From NCBI GenBank assembly GCA_964482955.1, contig CAYZZW010000060.1, forward strand, positions 1-21,521: a stretch of 21,521 nt of DNA. The letters are read 5' to 3'. The notes under the pieces were generated by a model that worked only from the letters and a program-made list of their open reading frames with translations, was not told where the DNA came from and did not search any database. The position numbers and the translations under genes are program-made. The stretch is from JAPLSN01 sp964482955 (GTDB taxonomy: Bacteria; Spirochaetota; Spirochaetia; Treponematales; UBA12059). Positions 13,834 through 21,185 of the stretch are shown in pieces. Position 1 is the stretch's first letter; each line of letters opens with the position of its first letter.

Positions 13834-14589
13834 GCGCTTCGCGCCGGCGTCCTTCCGCCCGAACGCGAAGGGATTGAAGTCCGTGCCGCGATCGTAGTGA
13901 TCGACGCCTTCGCGCTTCTTGAGGAACGCCACCACGCGGTACGTGATTGGCGTGAACGCCGCCTCGACGCCGCACTTCCAGAGATAGTTCGTGAGCACGA
14001 GCGCGGCGAAGAGCTCCCATCCGAAGACGCCGAAGGCCGAGGCGACGAGCACGAACACGAGCGTGTCGACGAGCTCGCCGACGATCGTGCTGCCGATCGT
14101 GCGCAGCCAGAGCATGCGGCCGTTCGTCGCCACCTTGAGCTTCGCGAGCGTGAACGAATTCGTGAATTCGCCCGACCAGTAGCCGAGGAGACTCGCGAGC
14201 GCTATGCCGCCCGAACTCATGCCGCCGAGGATGGCGTCATAGGCCTTCTGTCCGGCGTAGCCTTCCCAAGACGGATCGCCCGGCAGCCGCTTGACCGCGT
14301 AGAACACGAGCGACGCCACGGCAAGCGCGGCGAATCCGGTCCAAATGACGCGGCGCGACGCCTTGTAGCCGTAGACTTCGGTGAGGATGTCGCCGAAGAT
14401 GTAGCTGACCGGAAAGAGCAGGGTGCCGGCGTCGTACGCCATGCGCACGCCGAACAGCGAAAAGCCGAGGTCGACGATCTTCGCCGACGACGCGACGTTG
14501 CTCACGACGAGGACCGCGACGAACGACGCCATGACGATGTCGAGATACCGATAGCTCGGTCCCGACGGGAGCGTGGTCTTTTCTTCCAT
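13828..14589 (-). CDS. yhhQ: Queuosine precursor transporter, YhhQ family
   Basis: Inner-membrane importer of queuosine precursors (preQ0 or preQ1 in studied members), used for tRNA wobble modification. The product is 253 residues with about six membrane segments. Family landmarks: FPVSYIFGDILTEVYGYKASR (59-79), GYWSGEFTNSFTLAKLKV (136-153), RTIGSTIVGELVDTLVFV (163-180), and the soluble end YDRGTDFNPFAF (232-243). The start is ATG 14587-14589 with AAGGAG nine bases upstream; the open frame extends further but with non-homologous residues. No queuosine synthesis gene is in the window, which fits a salvage role. No preQ1 riboswitch was recognised upstream. Convergent with and overlapping the U32 gene. 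Confidence 0.93.
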   Translation of the reverse strand: MEEKTTLPSGPSYRYLDIVMASFVAVLVVSNVASSAKIVDLGFSLFGVRMAYDAGTLLFPVSYIFGDILTEVYGYKASRRVIWTGFAALAVASLVFYAVKRLPGDPSWEGYAGQKAYDAILGGMSSGGIALASLLGYWSGEFTNSFTLAKLKVATNGRMLWLRTIGSTIVGELVDTLVFVLVASAFGVFGWELFAALVLTNYLWKCGVEAAFTPITYRVVAFLKKREGVDHYDRGTDFNPFAFGRKDAGAKRS

Positions 14590-14760
14590 AGAACAAGACT
14601 CCTTGTTTTGGTGAGGCGGGTGCGGCGCGCCGGGTTCCGTGTTCCCGATGCGGGTTCTACCGCCGTGTCGCGCGAGCATAACAGGATTCGTCATGAACTG
14701 GAAGCCGGTATCGCGTTCCGTGCGAAGGAATGCGCCCACCGGGTGGCCGCATTCCAAGGG

Positions 14761-14807
14761 AGTCGATCGCATGATCGACTTTCCACTCCGCCGGGTACGT
14801 GGTACCC
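14761..14807. promoter_or_regulatory. Two inverted repeats upstream of the amidohydrolase
   Basis: AGTCGATC-GCAT-GATCGACT (14761-14780, 8-bp arms) and GGGTAC-GTG-GTACCC (14793-14807, 6-bp arms) lie 23-69 bases before the amidohydrolase start, in the 240-base divergent gap shared with yhhQ. They look like operator-type dyads or leader hairpins. No clear -35/-10 pair was recognised in this gap, and nothing else was seen in it. Confidence 0.4.
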
Positions 14808-14829
14808 TTCATCGACGACGGAGGTAATC

Positions 14830-16017
14830 ATGAGCGCGAAGACGATCGAACTGCCGCTTCTCCACGACAATCATACGCACCCGAGCATCTACGCCGCGCT
14901 CGACGACTGCCCGAACCTGACCGGACTCCGCAAGGACGAGGCGATGGACATCCTGAAGGCCTGTCCCGCCGACCGCCTCAGCGTGGCGCGCGGTCACCGG
15001 ACGAACGAATTCGATTTTACTCGCGAGGACCTCGCCGTCTTGCCGCCCGTCCTCGTCATCAACTTTTCATTCCACGGCTTCACGCTGTCGGACGCGGGCG
15101 TTCCCTTCGTCGCCCCGCGCATGCCCGGCATCGGCGAGCGGCGCTTCGACCGGCAGTGGTGCGAGGAGCATTTGCCGTCGCTCCTGTCGATGTACGGCGA
15201 ATTCGCGGGACTCGACGAAGCCAAACTCGAGCGCTACATGGACGGACTCGAGGCGGTGGGCATCGGCTCCGCCGAGGACATGGCGATCTCGTGCCCCGAA
15301 GCGCTCGAGCGCATCCTCGCGTCGGAATACGCCGAAAAGCTGCCCGTCTGGGTGGCGTATGACGATCTGCCGCGTTTCCGCTCGCTCCGCGGCGTCGCGG
15401 GCGTCAAGTTCTTCCTCGACGGCGCGCTGGGCGCGCGGACGGCGGCGTTGTCGGGCGGTTGGATCGGCGCGTGGAAGGCCGTGACCTGCCACGACGACGC
15501 GGGGCTGTTCGAAAAGGCGCGCGCGGCGATGTCGGTCGGCGCGTTGTCCATCCACGCCATCGGCGACCTGGCCGTCGACCAGGCGCTTCGCGCCGCCAAA
15601 ACGGTGCGCGCGGACGGCTTTACCGGGCTCATCCGTTTCGAGCACGCGCAGTTCGTCACGCCGGCCCAGGCGCGCGCCTGCCGCGATCTCGGCGTCGTTC
15701 TTTCGATGCAGCCGAATTTTTCGCCCGATTCGGACGATTACGCGGACCGGCTGTCCGACGGGCTCAGGCGATCGAACAATCCCTTCCGCATGCTGATCGA
15801 CGAAGTAGGCTTCGTTCCGGGTCGAGACTTGATCTTCGGTTCGGACGGCATGCCGCACGGCGTGCCCGCGGCCTTCGGCGCCAGCCTGTTCCCGGCGTAT
15901 CCCGGCCAGCGCCTCTCGCTCGACGAACTCGTCGCGGGTTACGGACCGTCCAGGGGGAAGGGCGCCGCGTGCCGGATCGTCATCGACGAAGCGGCGCGTA
16001 CCGTGAAGATGGCATAA
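14830..16017 (+). CDS. Metal-dependent amidohydrolase (amidohydrolase_3/YtcJ-like)
   Basis: Predicted cytoplasmic hydrolase of the amidohydrolase superfamily with a TIM-barrel and binuclear metal site, 395 residues. All expected ligands are visible: HxH at H15 and H17 (HDNHTHPS); Lys193, the likely carboxylated bridge, in KFFLDGALGARTAAL; H242 in SIHAIGD; H272 in RFEHAQF; and D339 in FGSDGMPHG. The KFFLDGALGARTA pattern is typical of the YtcJ branch (usually 500-550 residues); this protein is shorter because the outer beta-sandwich appears reduced at both ends. The substrate is unknown. GGAGGTAATC directly before the ATG is a strong ribosome site. It stands alone on the plus strand, divergent from yhhQ and convergent with the PilZ gene. 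Confidence 0.88.
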   Translation: MSAKTIELPLLHDNHTHPSIYAALDDCPNLTGLRKDEAMDILKACPADRLSVARGHRTNEFDFTREDLAVLPPVLVINFSFHGFTLSDAGVPFVAPRMPGIGERRFDRQWCEEHLPSLLSMYGEFAGLDEAKLERYMDGLEAVGIGSAEDMAISCPEALERILASEYAEKLPVWVAYDDLPRFRSLRGVAGVKFFLDGALGARTAALSGGWIGAWKAVTCHDDAGLFEKARAAMSVGALSIHAIGDLAVDQALRAAKTVRADGFTGLIRFEHAQFVTPAQARACRDLGVVLSMQPNFSPDSDDYADRLSDGLRRSNNPFRMLIDEVGFVPGRDLIFGSDGMPHGVPAAFGASLFPAYPGQRLSLDELVAGYGPSRGKGAACRIVIDEAARTVKMA

Positions 16018-16035
16018 TCGATAGTCGGGATTCGA

Positions 16036-16050
16036 ATCGCGCTCCGCGAT
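16036..16050. terminator. Small hairpin between convergent genes
   Basis: ATCGCG-CTC-CGCGAT lies in the 47-base gap between the amidohydrolase and the PilZ gene, which converge here. It has no T-run on either side, so a terminator role is only suggested by position. Confidence 0.3.
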
Positions 16051-16064
16051 CCGACGGAACGGAA

Positions 16065-16835
16065 TCAGCAGAGCGACTTGAGCCTCTGGTCGAATTCTTC
16101 CTGCAGCATGCGGCGGACGAAGGTGCGGACCTTGAGGCGCTTGACGTCGTCCATGGTCTGCGGCGCGAACATGACGAGCCCGATCTCGCCGCGCTCCGGG
16201 TCGTTCCGACCGCCCATCACGACGCCGGACAGCGTGAGCCGCGTGCCCTTGAGCGTGAGCTGGACGTCCGAGAGCAGGGTGCCGGGGCGGAACATGCGGT
16301 TGTCGTCGAAATGGATCGCCATGCCGGCGGAGCTGATGTCGAGGATGTTCCCGCGAAGGAGCTCGCCGTTGTGGTTCAGATTGAGGCTGGCCGCCCCCGG
16401 CAGGCACGGCGCCCGGATGAACTTCCGTTGGCCGCGCGCTTCGTTCGCCTCGAGCGTCTTGAGCAGCGTGTCAGTGGCCTTGGCCGCGCCGTTCTTGAGG
16501 GTGACGAAGCCGCAGCTCGTGCCGACTTCCATGATGTATTTTTGGGGAAGCGCGGCCGCGTCGTTGAGCGTCAGGACCCCGTATTCGACCGCGGGATTCT
16601 CGGCGATGCGGGTCTTGATCCAGTCGGCCCACTCAGGTTCCTTGAGGCCGTCGTCGATGTTCACGAAGACGATGCTGCGCGTGTCCTTCTTGAGGAAAAA
16701 CGCCAGGCGATCGTGATCCTTCGTGATGTAGGTTTCGAACTCGCGGTTCGCGAGGCTCTCGATGACTTCGTCGAGGACCGGATGCGGGTACAGGAAGATG
16801 ACGCGTTTTCCAAAGGCCGAAGGTTCGGAATTCAT
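16065..16835 (-). CDS. PilZ-domain protein with receiver-like N-terminus
   Basis: Predicted cytoplasmic c-di-GMP receptor of 256 residues. The PilZ domain occupies about 135-250, with the ligand-binding motif RxxxR at 137-141 (RKFIR) and the second motif DISSAG at 166-171, so binding should be intact. The N-terminal domain (about 9-125) has alternating strands and helices (RVIFLYPHPVLDEVIESLA, SIVFVNIDD, VEYGVLTLND) like a response-regulator receiver. I cannot point to a confident phospho-acceptor Asp, so it may be a pseudo-receiver. Outputs of such proteins include motility and surface behaviour; none is shown here. The ribosome site is weak. It lies downstream of the carboxyltransferase gene on the same strand, separated by a hairpin. 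Confidence 0.88.
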   Translation of the reverse strand: MNSEPSAFGKRVIFLYPHPVLDEVIESLANREFETYITKDHDRLAFFLKKDTRSIVFVNIDDGLKEPEWADWIKTRIAENPAVEYGVLTLNDAAALPQKYIMEVGTSCGFVTLKNGAAKATDTLLKTLEANEARGQRKFIRAPCLPGAASLNLNHNGELLRGNILDISSAGMAIHFDDNRMFRPGTLLSDVQLTLKGTRLTLSGVVMGGRNDPERGEIGLVMFAPQTMDDVKRLKVRTFVRRMLQEEFDQRLKSLC

Positions 16836-16873
16836 ACGGATCCCATTGTAATCCTTGCCGCGGAAACTGCAAG

Positions 16874-16904
16874 TTCCGCGCGGCGCGCAAGACGCCGCGC
16901 GGAA
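16874..16904. terminator. Hairpin terminator after the carboxyltransferase gene
   Basis: A perfect 12-bp stem (TTCCGCGCGGCG at 16874-16885, complement at 16893-16904) with a 7-base loop lies just after the carboxyltransferase stop on the minus strand. The plus-strand side is followed by GGTTTTT; the minus-strand side lacks a T-run. It probably ends or trims the carboxyltransferase mRNA and separates it from the PilZ gene. Confidence 0.55.
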
Positions 16905-16910
16905 GGTTTT

Positions 16911-18590
16911 TCAGGCTTCGATGGCGAGCGGAAGCGACTCCCAGAATCCGTCGGGGTACGGGCCGAAATCCGGACCGCACGCCGCGCAAGTCGCCGCGGC
17001 CGCCTGAGGAACGGCTTTCTTGCCGACCGTCGCCTCGAGGACGCCGCGGAGGAACTTGTCCGCCACGTTCGGGAAGAGCTCGAGGAGGAGTTCGTCCTTT
17101 TCGTTTTCCGCCAGGCGTTTTCCGCCGAATTCCGGCAGGGGCTCGTTCTTCTGCTTTTGGTATTTCGACGTGTCGTAGGGCGTCTCGTCGCGCACGCCTG
17201 CGATACGCTCGCGGAAATTCGGGTCGACCGGCCACGGCGTGCGGCCGTAGGTGCCCTTCACGAGCTCCATGAAATTCTTCGACACGTTCGTGTAGAACGG
17301 TTTGCCCTGCGTCCTGTCGACGACGCAGTTGACGGCCTGCACGCCGACGATCTGGCTCGTCGGCGTGACCAGCGGCGGTACGCCGGCGGCGAGCCGCACT
17401 TCGGGCACCGCGTGGAGCACTTCCTTGAGGTGGTGCTCGAGCTTGGCTTCCTTGAGCTGGGCCATCATGTTCGTGTACATGCCGCCCGGAATCTGCGCCA
17501 CCCGCACGATCTCGTCCGGTTCGGGATAGTTGAACCAGGCTTCGATCCCCTGGCAACGCGAGAGGACGTCCTTCGTCTTGCCGGACTGCGCTGCGGCGAT
17601 GGCCTCGTCGAAGAGCCGGCCGACCTCGGCCGGCAACTCGGGCTTCGACACGTCGAAGTCGGGCGGCAAGCGCTTGTACTGGTCGAACTTGTCGAGCTCG
17701 CCGCGAACCTGCCTGAGCTCGCGCTCGATGGCGACGACGGACGGAAGGTCGACGCCGGTATCGATGCCGAGCTTGTTCGCGAACACCTGGACGATCTCGA
17801 AGCCGGGCGCCGCGGGACCGCCCGAGAACGAAAGCACGGCCGTGTCCACGATGTCGACGCCGTTCACGATCGCCATGAGGATGCTGGCGGTGCCGAAGCC
17901 GGGCGTGCAGTGCGTGTGGAGGTCGATCGGCACGCCGACTTCGTCCTTGAGGGCGCGGATGAGCTTCCCGCTCGTCTCGGGATCGATGAGGCCGGCCATG
18001 TCCTTGATGGAGATCATGTCGGCGCCGTGACGCTCGAGTTCCTTCGCCTTGTCGACGAAGTAGCGGATGGTGAAGAGGTTCTTCGGCAGTTTCGTGCCTT
18101 TGAAGAAGGCGGACACGCGTTCGCCCGCGGTGAACTTCGGATCGACCGTGTAGCAGACCGCGCAGTCGGCCATGCCGCCCGCTTCCTTCACGTAGCGCAT
18201 CGAACTCGTCATGTTGTCGACGTCGTTCAAGGCGTCGAAGATGCGCATGATGTCGATGCCGCTCTTCACGGCGTTCTTGCAGAACCCCTCGATGACGGAT
18301 TCGGGGTAGGGCGTGTAACCGAACAGGTTGCGCCCGCGCGACAGGGCGGTCAGTTTGGAGGAATCGCCGACTCCGGCCTTGATGGATTCGAGGCGATACC
18401 AGGGATTCTCGTTCAGGTAACGCATGACCGAATCGGGCACGGCGCCGCCCCAGACTTCCATCGCGTAGAAGCGCGCTTGTTTATATAAAGGAAGAACGCG
18501 GTCGACCTGCGCCTGGTTCATGCGGGTGGCGAACTGGGATTGCTGACCGTCGCGCAGGGTCAGATCGCGGATTTTAAGGGTTTTATTCAC
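16911..18590 (-). CDS. oadA: Biotin-dependent carboxyltransferase subunit (OadA/pyruvate carboxylase B/transcarboxylase 5S-like)
   Basis: Moves a carboxyl group between carboxybiotin and pyruvate/oxaloacetate. The product is 559 residues. The TIM-barrel carboxyltransferase domain (about 5-280) has metal ligands D14 in LRDGQQSQFATRM, K196 in SIKDMAG (the likely carbamylated Lys) and H225/H227 in DLHTHCTPG. The conserved OadA/PYC domain follows (IPGGMYTNMMAQL, PPLVTPTSQIVGVQAV). Typical OadA ends in a biotinyl domain with AMKM; here the chain ends with ACGPDFGPYPDGFWESLP and no such motif, so a separate carrier protein is needed, as for transcarboxylase 5S. The start is GTG 18590 with GGAGGA before it. 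It sits downstream of the iclR-type gene with its own promoter. Which of the three enzyme types it serves is open. Confidence 0.9.
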   Translation of the reverse strand: MNKTLKIRDLTLRDGQQSQFATRMNQAQVDRVLPLYKQARFYAMEVWGGAVPDSVMRYLNENPWYRLESIKAGVGDSSKLTALSRGRNLFGYTPYPESVIEGFCKNAVKSGIDIMRIFDALNDVDNMTSSMRYVKEAGGMADCAVCYTVDPKFTAGERVSAFFKGTKLPKNLFTIRYFVDKAKELERHGADMISIKDMAGLIDPETSGKLIRALKDEVGVPIDLHTHCTPGFGTASILMAIVNGVDIVDTAVLSFSGGPAAPGFEIVQVFANKLGIDTGVDLPSVVAIERELRQVRGELDKFDQYKRLPPDFDVSKPELPAEVGRLFDEAIAAAQSGKTKDVLSRCQGIEAWFNYPEPDEIVRVAQIPGGMYTNMMAQLKEAKLEHHLKEVLHAVPEVRLAAGVPPLVTPTSQIVGVQAVNCVVDRTQGKPFYTNVSKNFMELVKGTYGRTPWPVDPNFRERIAGVRDETPYDTSKYQKQKNEPLPEFGGKRLAENEKDELLLELFPNVADKFLRGVLEATVGKKAVPQAAAATCAACGPDFGPYPDGFWESLPLAIEA

Positions 18591-18664
18591 GTTTTCCTCC
18601 AAAAGATACGGTACGCGGCGCGTTCGGATTCGCAAGGCCGAAAAACGGACTCGCCGCCGGGAGG

Positions 18665-18693
18665 AGTATATGCGTTTTTTCCGCCGCTGTGAA
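18665..18693 (-). promoter_or_regulatory. Predicted promoter of the carboxyltransferase gene
   Basis: On the minus strand, TTCACA (18688-18693), a 17-base spacer and TATACT (18665-18670) each match the sigma-70 consensus at five of six positions. Transcription would start near 18658 and give a leader of about 68 bases. This lies between the iclR-type stop and the carboxyltransferase start, so the gene need not depend on read-through. Confidence 0.6.
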
Positions 18694-18743
18694 CCGCAAA
18701 AACCGAGGATTCGAGGGGACGCCGGTCCGGCCCCGGAAAGCGG

Positions 18744-19481
18744 TCAGCCTTCGCGTTTTCCGAGCGCTTCTGAAATGAGCTCGGCGTACTTTTTCACGCG
18801 CGCCACCTTTTCCTCGAAACCCGGCCCCTCGAAGCGGACCGAGGGACCCGACATGGACAACGCCGCGACGACTTCGTGCCGCGCGTCCTGTATGGGCGCG
18901 GCGATGGACGTGACGCCTTCTTCCCGCTCACCGAGTGACACGGCGTAGCCGGAGCGCCTGAGTTCGTTCAGCGATTCGTCGGACGTGAACGGGTCGCGCT
19001 CGAGGAACACGTCGCGCCGTTCTTTCGGCAGCGACGCGAGCAGCACCCTGCCGGCGGCGCCGCGGGTGAGCGGCAGGCGGTCTCCGACGTTGATGACGCG
19101 CCGCAAGGGACGCGTGCTCTCGACGCACTCGACGCAGACGCGCTCGTCGTTCCGGATGACGTAGACACTCACGCCCTCGTCGTAGATGGCGTTGAGTTCG
19201 CGCATGAAGGGCAGTGCGAGGTTCCGGATGTCAACGCTGGCGAAGCCGAGGGCGCCCACTTCCGAGAGCCGGGGCCCCAGCGTGTAACGTTGGGTGTCGC
19301 CGTTGCGCCAGAGGTAGCCGCGCTTTTCGAGCGTGGTGACGAGGCGCGCCGTCGTGCTCATCGCCAGATTGATGTGTTTCGAGATGTCGGTCAGGCTGAG
19401 TTCGAGGCGCCCCGGCGAAAAACTGTCGAGGATGTCGAGCGCGCGTTCCACCGAGCGGACGGAGGCTTCTTTTTCGGTCAT
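18744..19481 (-). CDS. IclR-family transcriptional regulator
   Basis: DNA-binding regulator of 245 residues, normal for IclR (240-270). The N-terminal winged helix-turn-helix spans about 8-70 (SVERALDILDSFSPG, then SLTDISKHINLAMSTTARLVTTLEKRGYL). The C-terminal effector-binding domain covers about 80-245 and ends with the typical AAPIQDARHEVVAALSMSGP. Family members usually sense small organic acids, which suits neighbours acting on oxoacids. The ATG at 19481 is chosen with GGGG seven bases upstream; a TTG twelve bases earlier has no better site. It is divergent from the ferredoxin/Kor operon, and the 272-base gap holds repeated GGAAA/TTTCC half-sites close to the gene start and over the kor promoter, suggesting control of both sides. 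The effector is unknown. Confidence 0.93.
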   Translation of the reverse strand: MTEKEASVRSVERALDILDSFSPGRLELSLTDISKHINLAMSTTARLVTTLEKRGYLWRNGDTQRYTLGPRLSEVGALGFASVDIRNLALPFMRELNAIYDEGVSVYVIRNDERVCVECVESTRPLRRVINVGDRLPLTRGAAGRVLLASLPKERRDVFLERDPFTSDESLNELRRSGYAVSLGEREEGVTSIAAPIQDARHEVVAALSMSGPSVRFEGPGFEEKVARVKKYAELISEALGKREG

Positions 19482-19494
19482 GTGCGACCCCAAA

Positions 19495-19520
19495 TGGAAA
19501 CGGTTTCCGCCTGACGGAAA
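19495..19520. promoter_or_regulatory. Composite operator, IclR-gene side
   Basis: TGGAAACGGTTTCCG (19495-19509) is a dyad resembling the E. coli IclR consensus TGGAAAT-N-ATTTCCA. It overlaps a second dyad, TTTCCGCCTGACGGAAA (19504-19520), so three half-sites run in a row. The block lies 14 bases upstream of the iclR-type start codon, a natural place for autoregulation. A related block is at 19636-19681. Confidence 0.6.
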
Positions 19521-19609
19521 AGCCGCGTGGCGGACCTGCTTCCGCGCTCAAAACCCACATGCGGATCGATGCAAAATCGATCGCAAATAGGGCATGAGCC
19601 GAAAACGGG

Positions 19610-19637
19610 TTGACAGTTCGGTATGATAGTATATAAT
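19610..19637 (+). promoter_or_regulatory. Consensus sigma-70 promoter of the ferredoxin/Kor operon
   Basis: TTGACA (19610-19615) and TATAAT (19632-19637) are both perfect, with a 16-base spacer. The start would be near 19644, about 110 bases before the ferredoxin ATG. Such a strong promoter normally needs a repressor, and operator-like repeats begin exactly at the start site. Confidence 0.8.
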
Positions 19638-19681
19638 CCCGACTGATGGAAGAGGAAATCGTCATTTCCACCTGATGGAAT
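19636..19681. promoter_or_regulatory. Composite operator over the kor transcription start
   Basis: Three related elements lie together: ATCCCGACTGATGGAAG (19636-19652), the dyad GGAAAT-CGTC-ATTTCC (19654-19669), and TTTCCACCTGATGGAAT (19665-19681). The last matches the pattern TTTCC-R-CCTGA-Y-GGAA seen at 19504-19520. They cover the -10 edge and the first 40 or so transcribed bases, where a bound regulator would block initiation or elongation. Confidence 0.6.
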
Positions 19682-19753
19682 GCGAACCGCTTCCAAGCAC
19701 GCCCACCACCCGCCGAGCCGCATGGCCGGCTACCATGCTCGAGAGAGAAGCGT

Positions 19754-20029
19754 ATGAGCGAGCAAAAGAAAAAATTCTCCCACGTCATCCGAGAGAAGTG
19801 GTGCAAGGGTTGCAACATCTGCGTCGCCTTCTGCCCGAAACAGGTCTTGATCCTGAAAAACGGGAAGGTGTTCGCGGAGCGGCCCGAGCTCTGCATCGGA
19901 TGCCACCTGTGCGAATTCCGCTGCCCCGATTTCGCGATCGAGATCGTCGAGGACGACGGCAACGGTTCCAACCAACGGGACGCGTCCGCGATGGACTTCG
20001 GCGTCCCCCCGGAGGCCGACCATGACTAA
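19754..20029 (+). CDS. korD: 2x[4Fe-4S] ferredoxin subunit of 2-oxoacid:ferredoxin oxidoreductase
   Basis: Small electron-carrier subunit (91 residues, cytoplasmic) that passes electrons from the oxoacid oxidoreductase core. Two complete CX2CX2CX3CP motifs bind one [4Fe-4S] cluster each: Cys 17, 20, 23, 27 (WCKGCNICVAFCP) and Cys 47, 50, 53, 57 (LCIGCHLCEFRCP). The fold and length fit KorD/PorD-type subunits, with an acidic tail of about 25 residues. GAGAGAGAAG precedes the ATG. It is the first gene of the operon, under the promoter at 19610-19637, and its end overlaps the KorA start by eight bases, which points to coupled synthesis. Confidence 0.93.
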   Translation: MSEQKKKFSHVIREKWCKGCNICVAFCPKQVLILKNGKVFAERPELCIGCHLCEFRCPDFAIEIVEDDGNGSNQRDASAMDFGVPPEADHD

Positions 20030-21185
20030 CGCCAAGCTCATGCAGGGCAACGAAGCCTGCACCATCGGCGCGCTCACCGCGGGCCTCGAATTCTTCGCCG
20101 GCTACCCGATCACGCCGTCCACGGAGATCGCCGAACTCTGCGCCGAGGAGCTCCCGAAAATCGGCGGCAAGTTCATCCAGATGGAAGACGAGATCGGATC
20201 GATCGCCGCGATCATCGGCGCGTCCCTGACCGGCAAGAAAGTGATGACCGCGACGAGCGGCCCGGGCTTTTCGCTCATGCAGGAGTGCCTCGGGTACGCG
20301 AGCCTCTGCGAGATCCCCATCGTCATCGTCAACGTCCAGCGCATGGGGCCGTCCACCGGCATGCCCACGTCGGTGTCGCAGGGCGACGTGATGCAGGCGC
20401 GCTGGGGCACCCACGGCGACCACCCGGTGGTCGTCCTCGCGCCGGGCAACGTCAAGGAATGCTTCGACCTGACCGTCAAGGCGTTCAACATCGCCGAAAA
20501 ATACCGCGTGCCCGTCATCGTCCTCACGGACGAAGTCATCGGCCACATGCGCGAAAAGGTGATCCTGCCCGATACCCGCGACGTGAAGGTCGTGAACCGG
20601 GCCGCGCCGAAATCGGTGGGCGGCTACGTTCCCTACAAGGCCGATCCGGACGGCGGCGTTCCCGAGATGGCGCCCTTCGGCGAAGGTTACCGCTGGCACG
20701 TCACGGGCCTTTTCCACGACGAAACCGGATTTCCCACGAACAAGGGAGACGTTGCCGACGCCTCGCTCCGACGCCTCGACCGCAAGATCACGAAGCACGA
20801 ACCCGACATGCGCGACTTCGTCACCGAGAGCGTCGACGACTGCGACACCCTCGTCGTCAGCTTCGGCTCCTCGGCCATGTCCGCGCTTTCCGCGGTGCGC
20901 CAGGCCCGCAAGGCGGGCGTCAAGGCGGGCTTCCTCCGCCTCAAGACGATCTGGCCCTTCCCCGAAACCGTGTTCGCCGAGCTCGCCGGAAAGGTCAAGC
21001 GCGTCATCGTCCCCGAGATGAACCTCGGCCAGCTCTGCTACGAAGTGGAGCGCGTCGTCGGCTGCCGCGCGCCGGTGGAACGCCTCGGCAAGGTGAACGG
21101 CGAGCTCTTCCGCCCCGAGGAAGTCCTCTCGGCCATCATGAACGGGCCCGCGAAGCGCGCCTGCTGCCAGGAGGGTTCGAAATGA
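20022..21185 (+). CDS. korA: 2-oxoacid:ferredoxin oxidoreductase subunit alpha
   Basis: Alpha subunit of the thiamine-diphosphate 2-oxoacid:ferredoxin oxidoreductase, 387 residues as in KorA proteins. The enzyme decarboxylates a 2-oxoacid (probably 2-oxoglutarate) to an acyl-CoA and reduces ferredoxin, or runs in reverse. Landmarks: MQGNEACTIGALTAG, GYPITPSTE (28-36), MEDEIGSIAAIIGAS, TSGPGFSLMQE and PTSVSQGDVMQARWGTHGD, all typical of the pyrimidine-side domain; then the transketolase C-terminal-like domain with RLKTIWPFPE and PEMNLGQL. GGAGG at 20011-20015 supports the ATG. It overlaps KorB by the ATGA tetranucleotide. 2-oxoglutarate specificity is inferred; branched-chain oxoacid (VorB-type) enzymes look similar. 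Confidence 0.93.
   Translation: MTNAKLMQGNEACTIGALTAGLEFFAGYPITPSTEIAELCAEELPKIGGKFIQMEDEIGSIAAIIGASLTGKKVMTATSGPGFSLMQECLGYASLCEIPIVIVNVQRMGPSTGMPTSVSQGDVMQARWGTHGDHPVVVLAPGNVKECFDLTVKAFNIAEKYRVPVIVLTDEVIGHMREKVILPDTRDVKVVNRAAPKSVGGYVPYKADPDGGVPEMAPFGEGYRWHVTGLFHDETGFPTNKGDVADASLRRLDRKITKHEPDMRDFVTESVDDCDTLVVSFGSSAMSALSAVRQARKAGVKAGFLRLKTIWPFPETVFAELAGKVKRVIVPEMNLGQLCYEVERVVGCRAPVERLGKVNGELFRPEEVLSAIMNGPAKRACCQEGSK

Noticed and set aside
14590..14700. preQ1 riboswitch upstream of yhhQ
   Set aside because: The gap lacks the conserved aptamer pattern and A-rich tail of preQ1-I; only generic GC-rich hairpins are seen.
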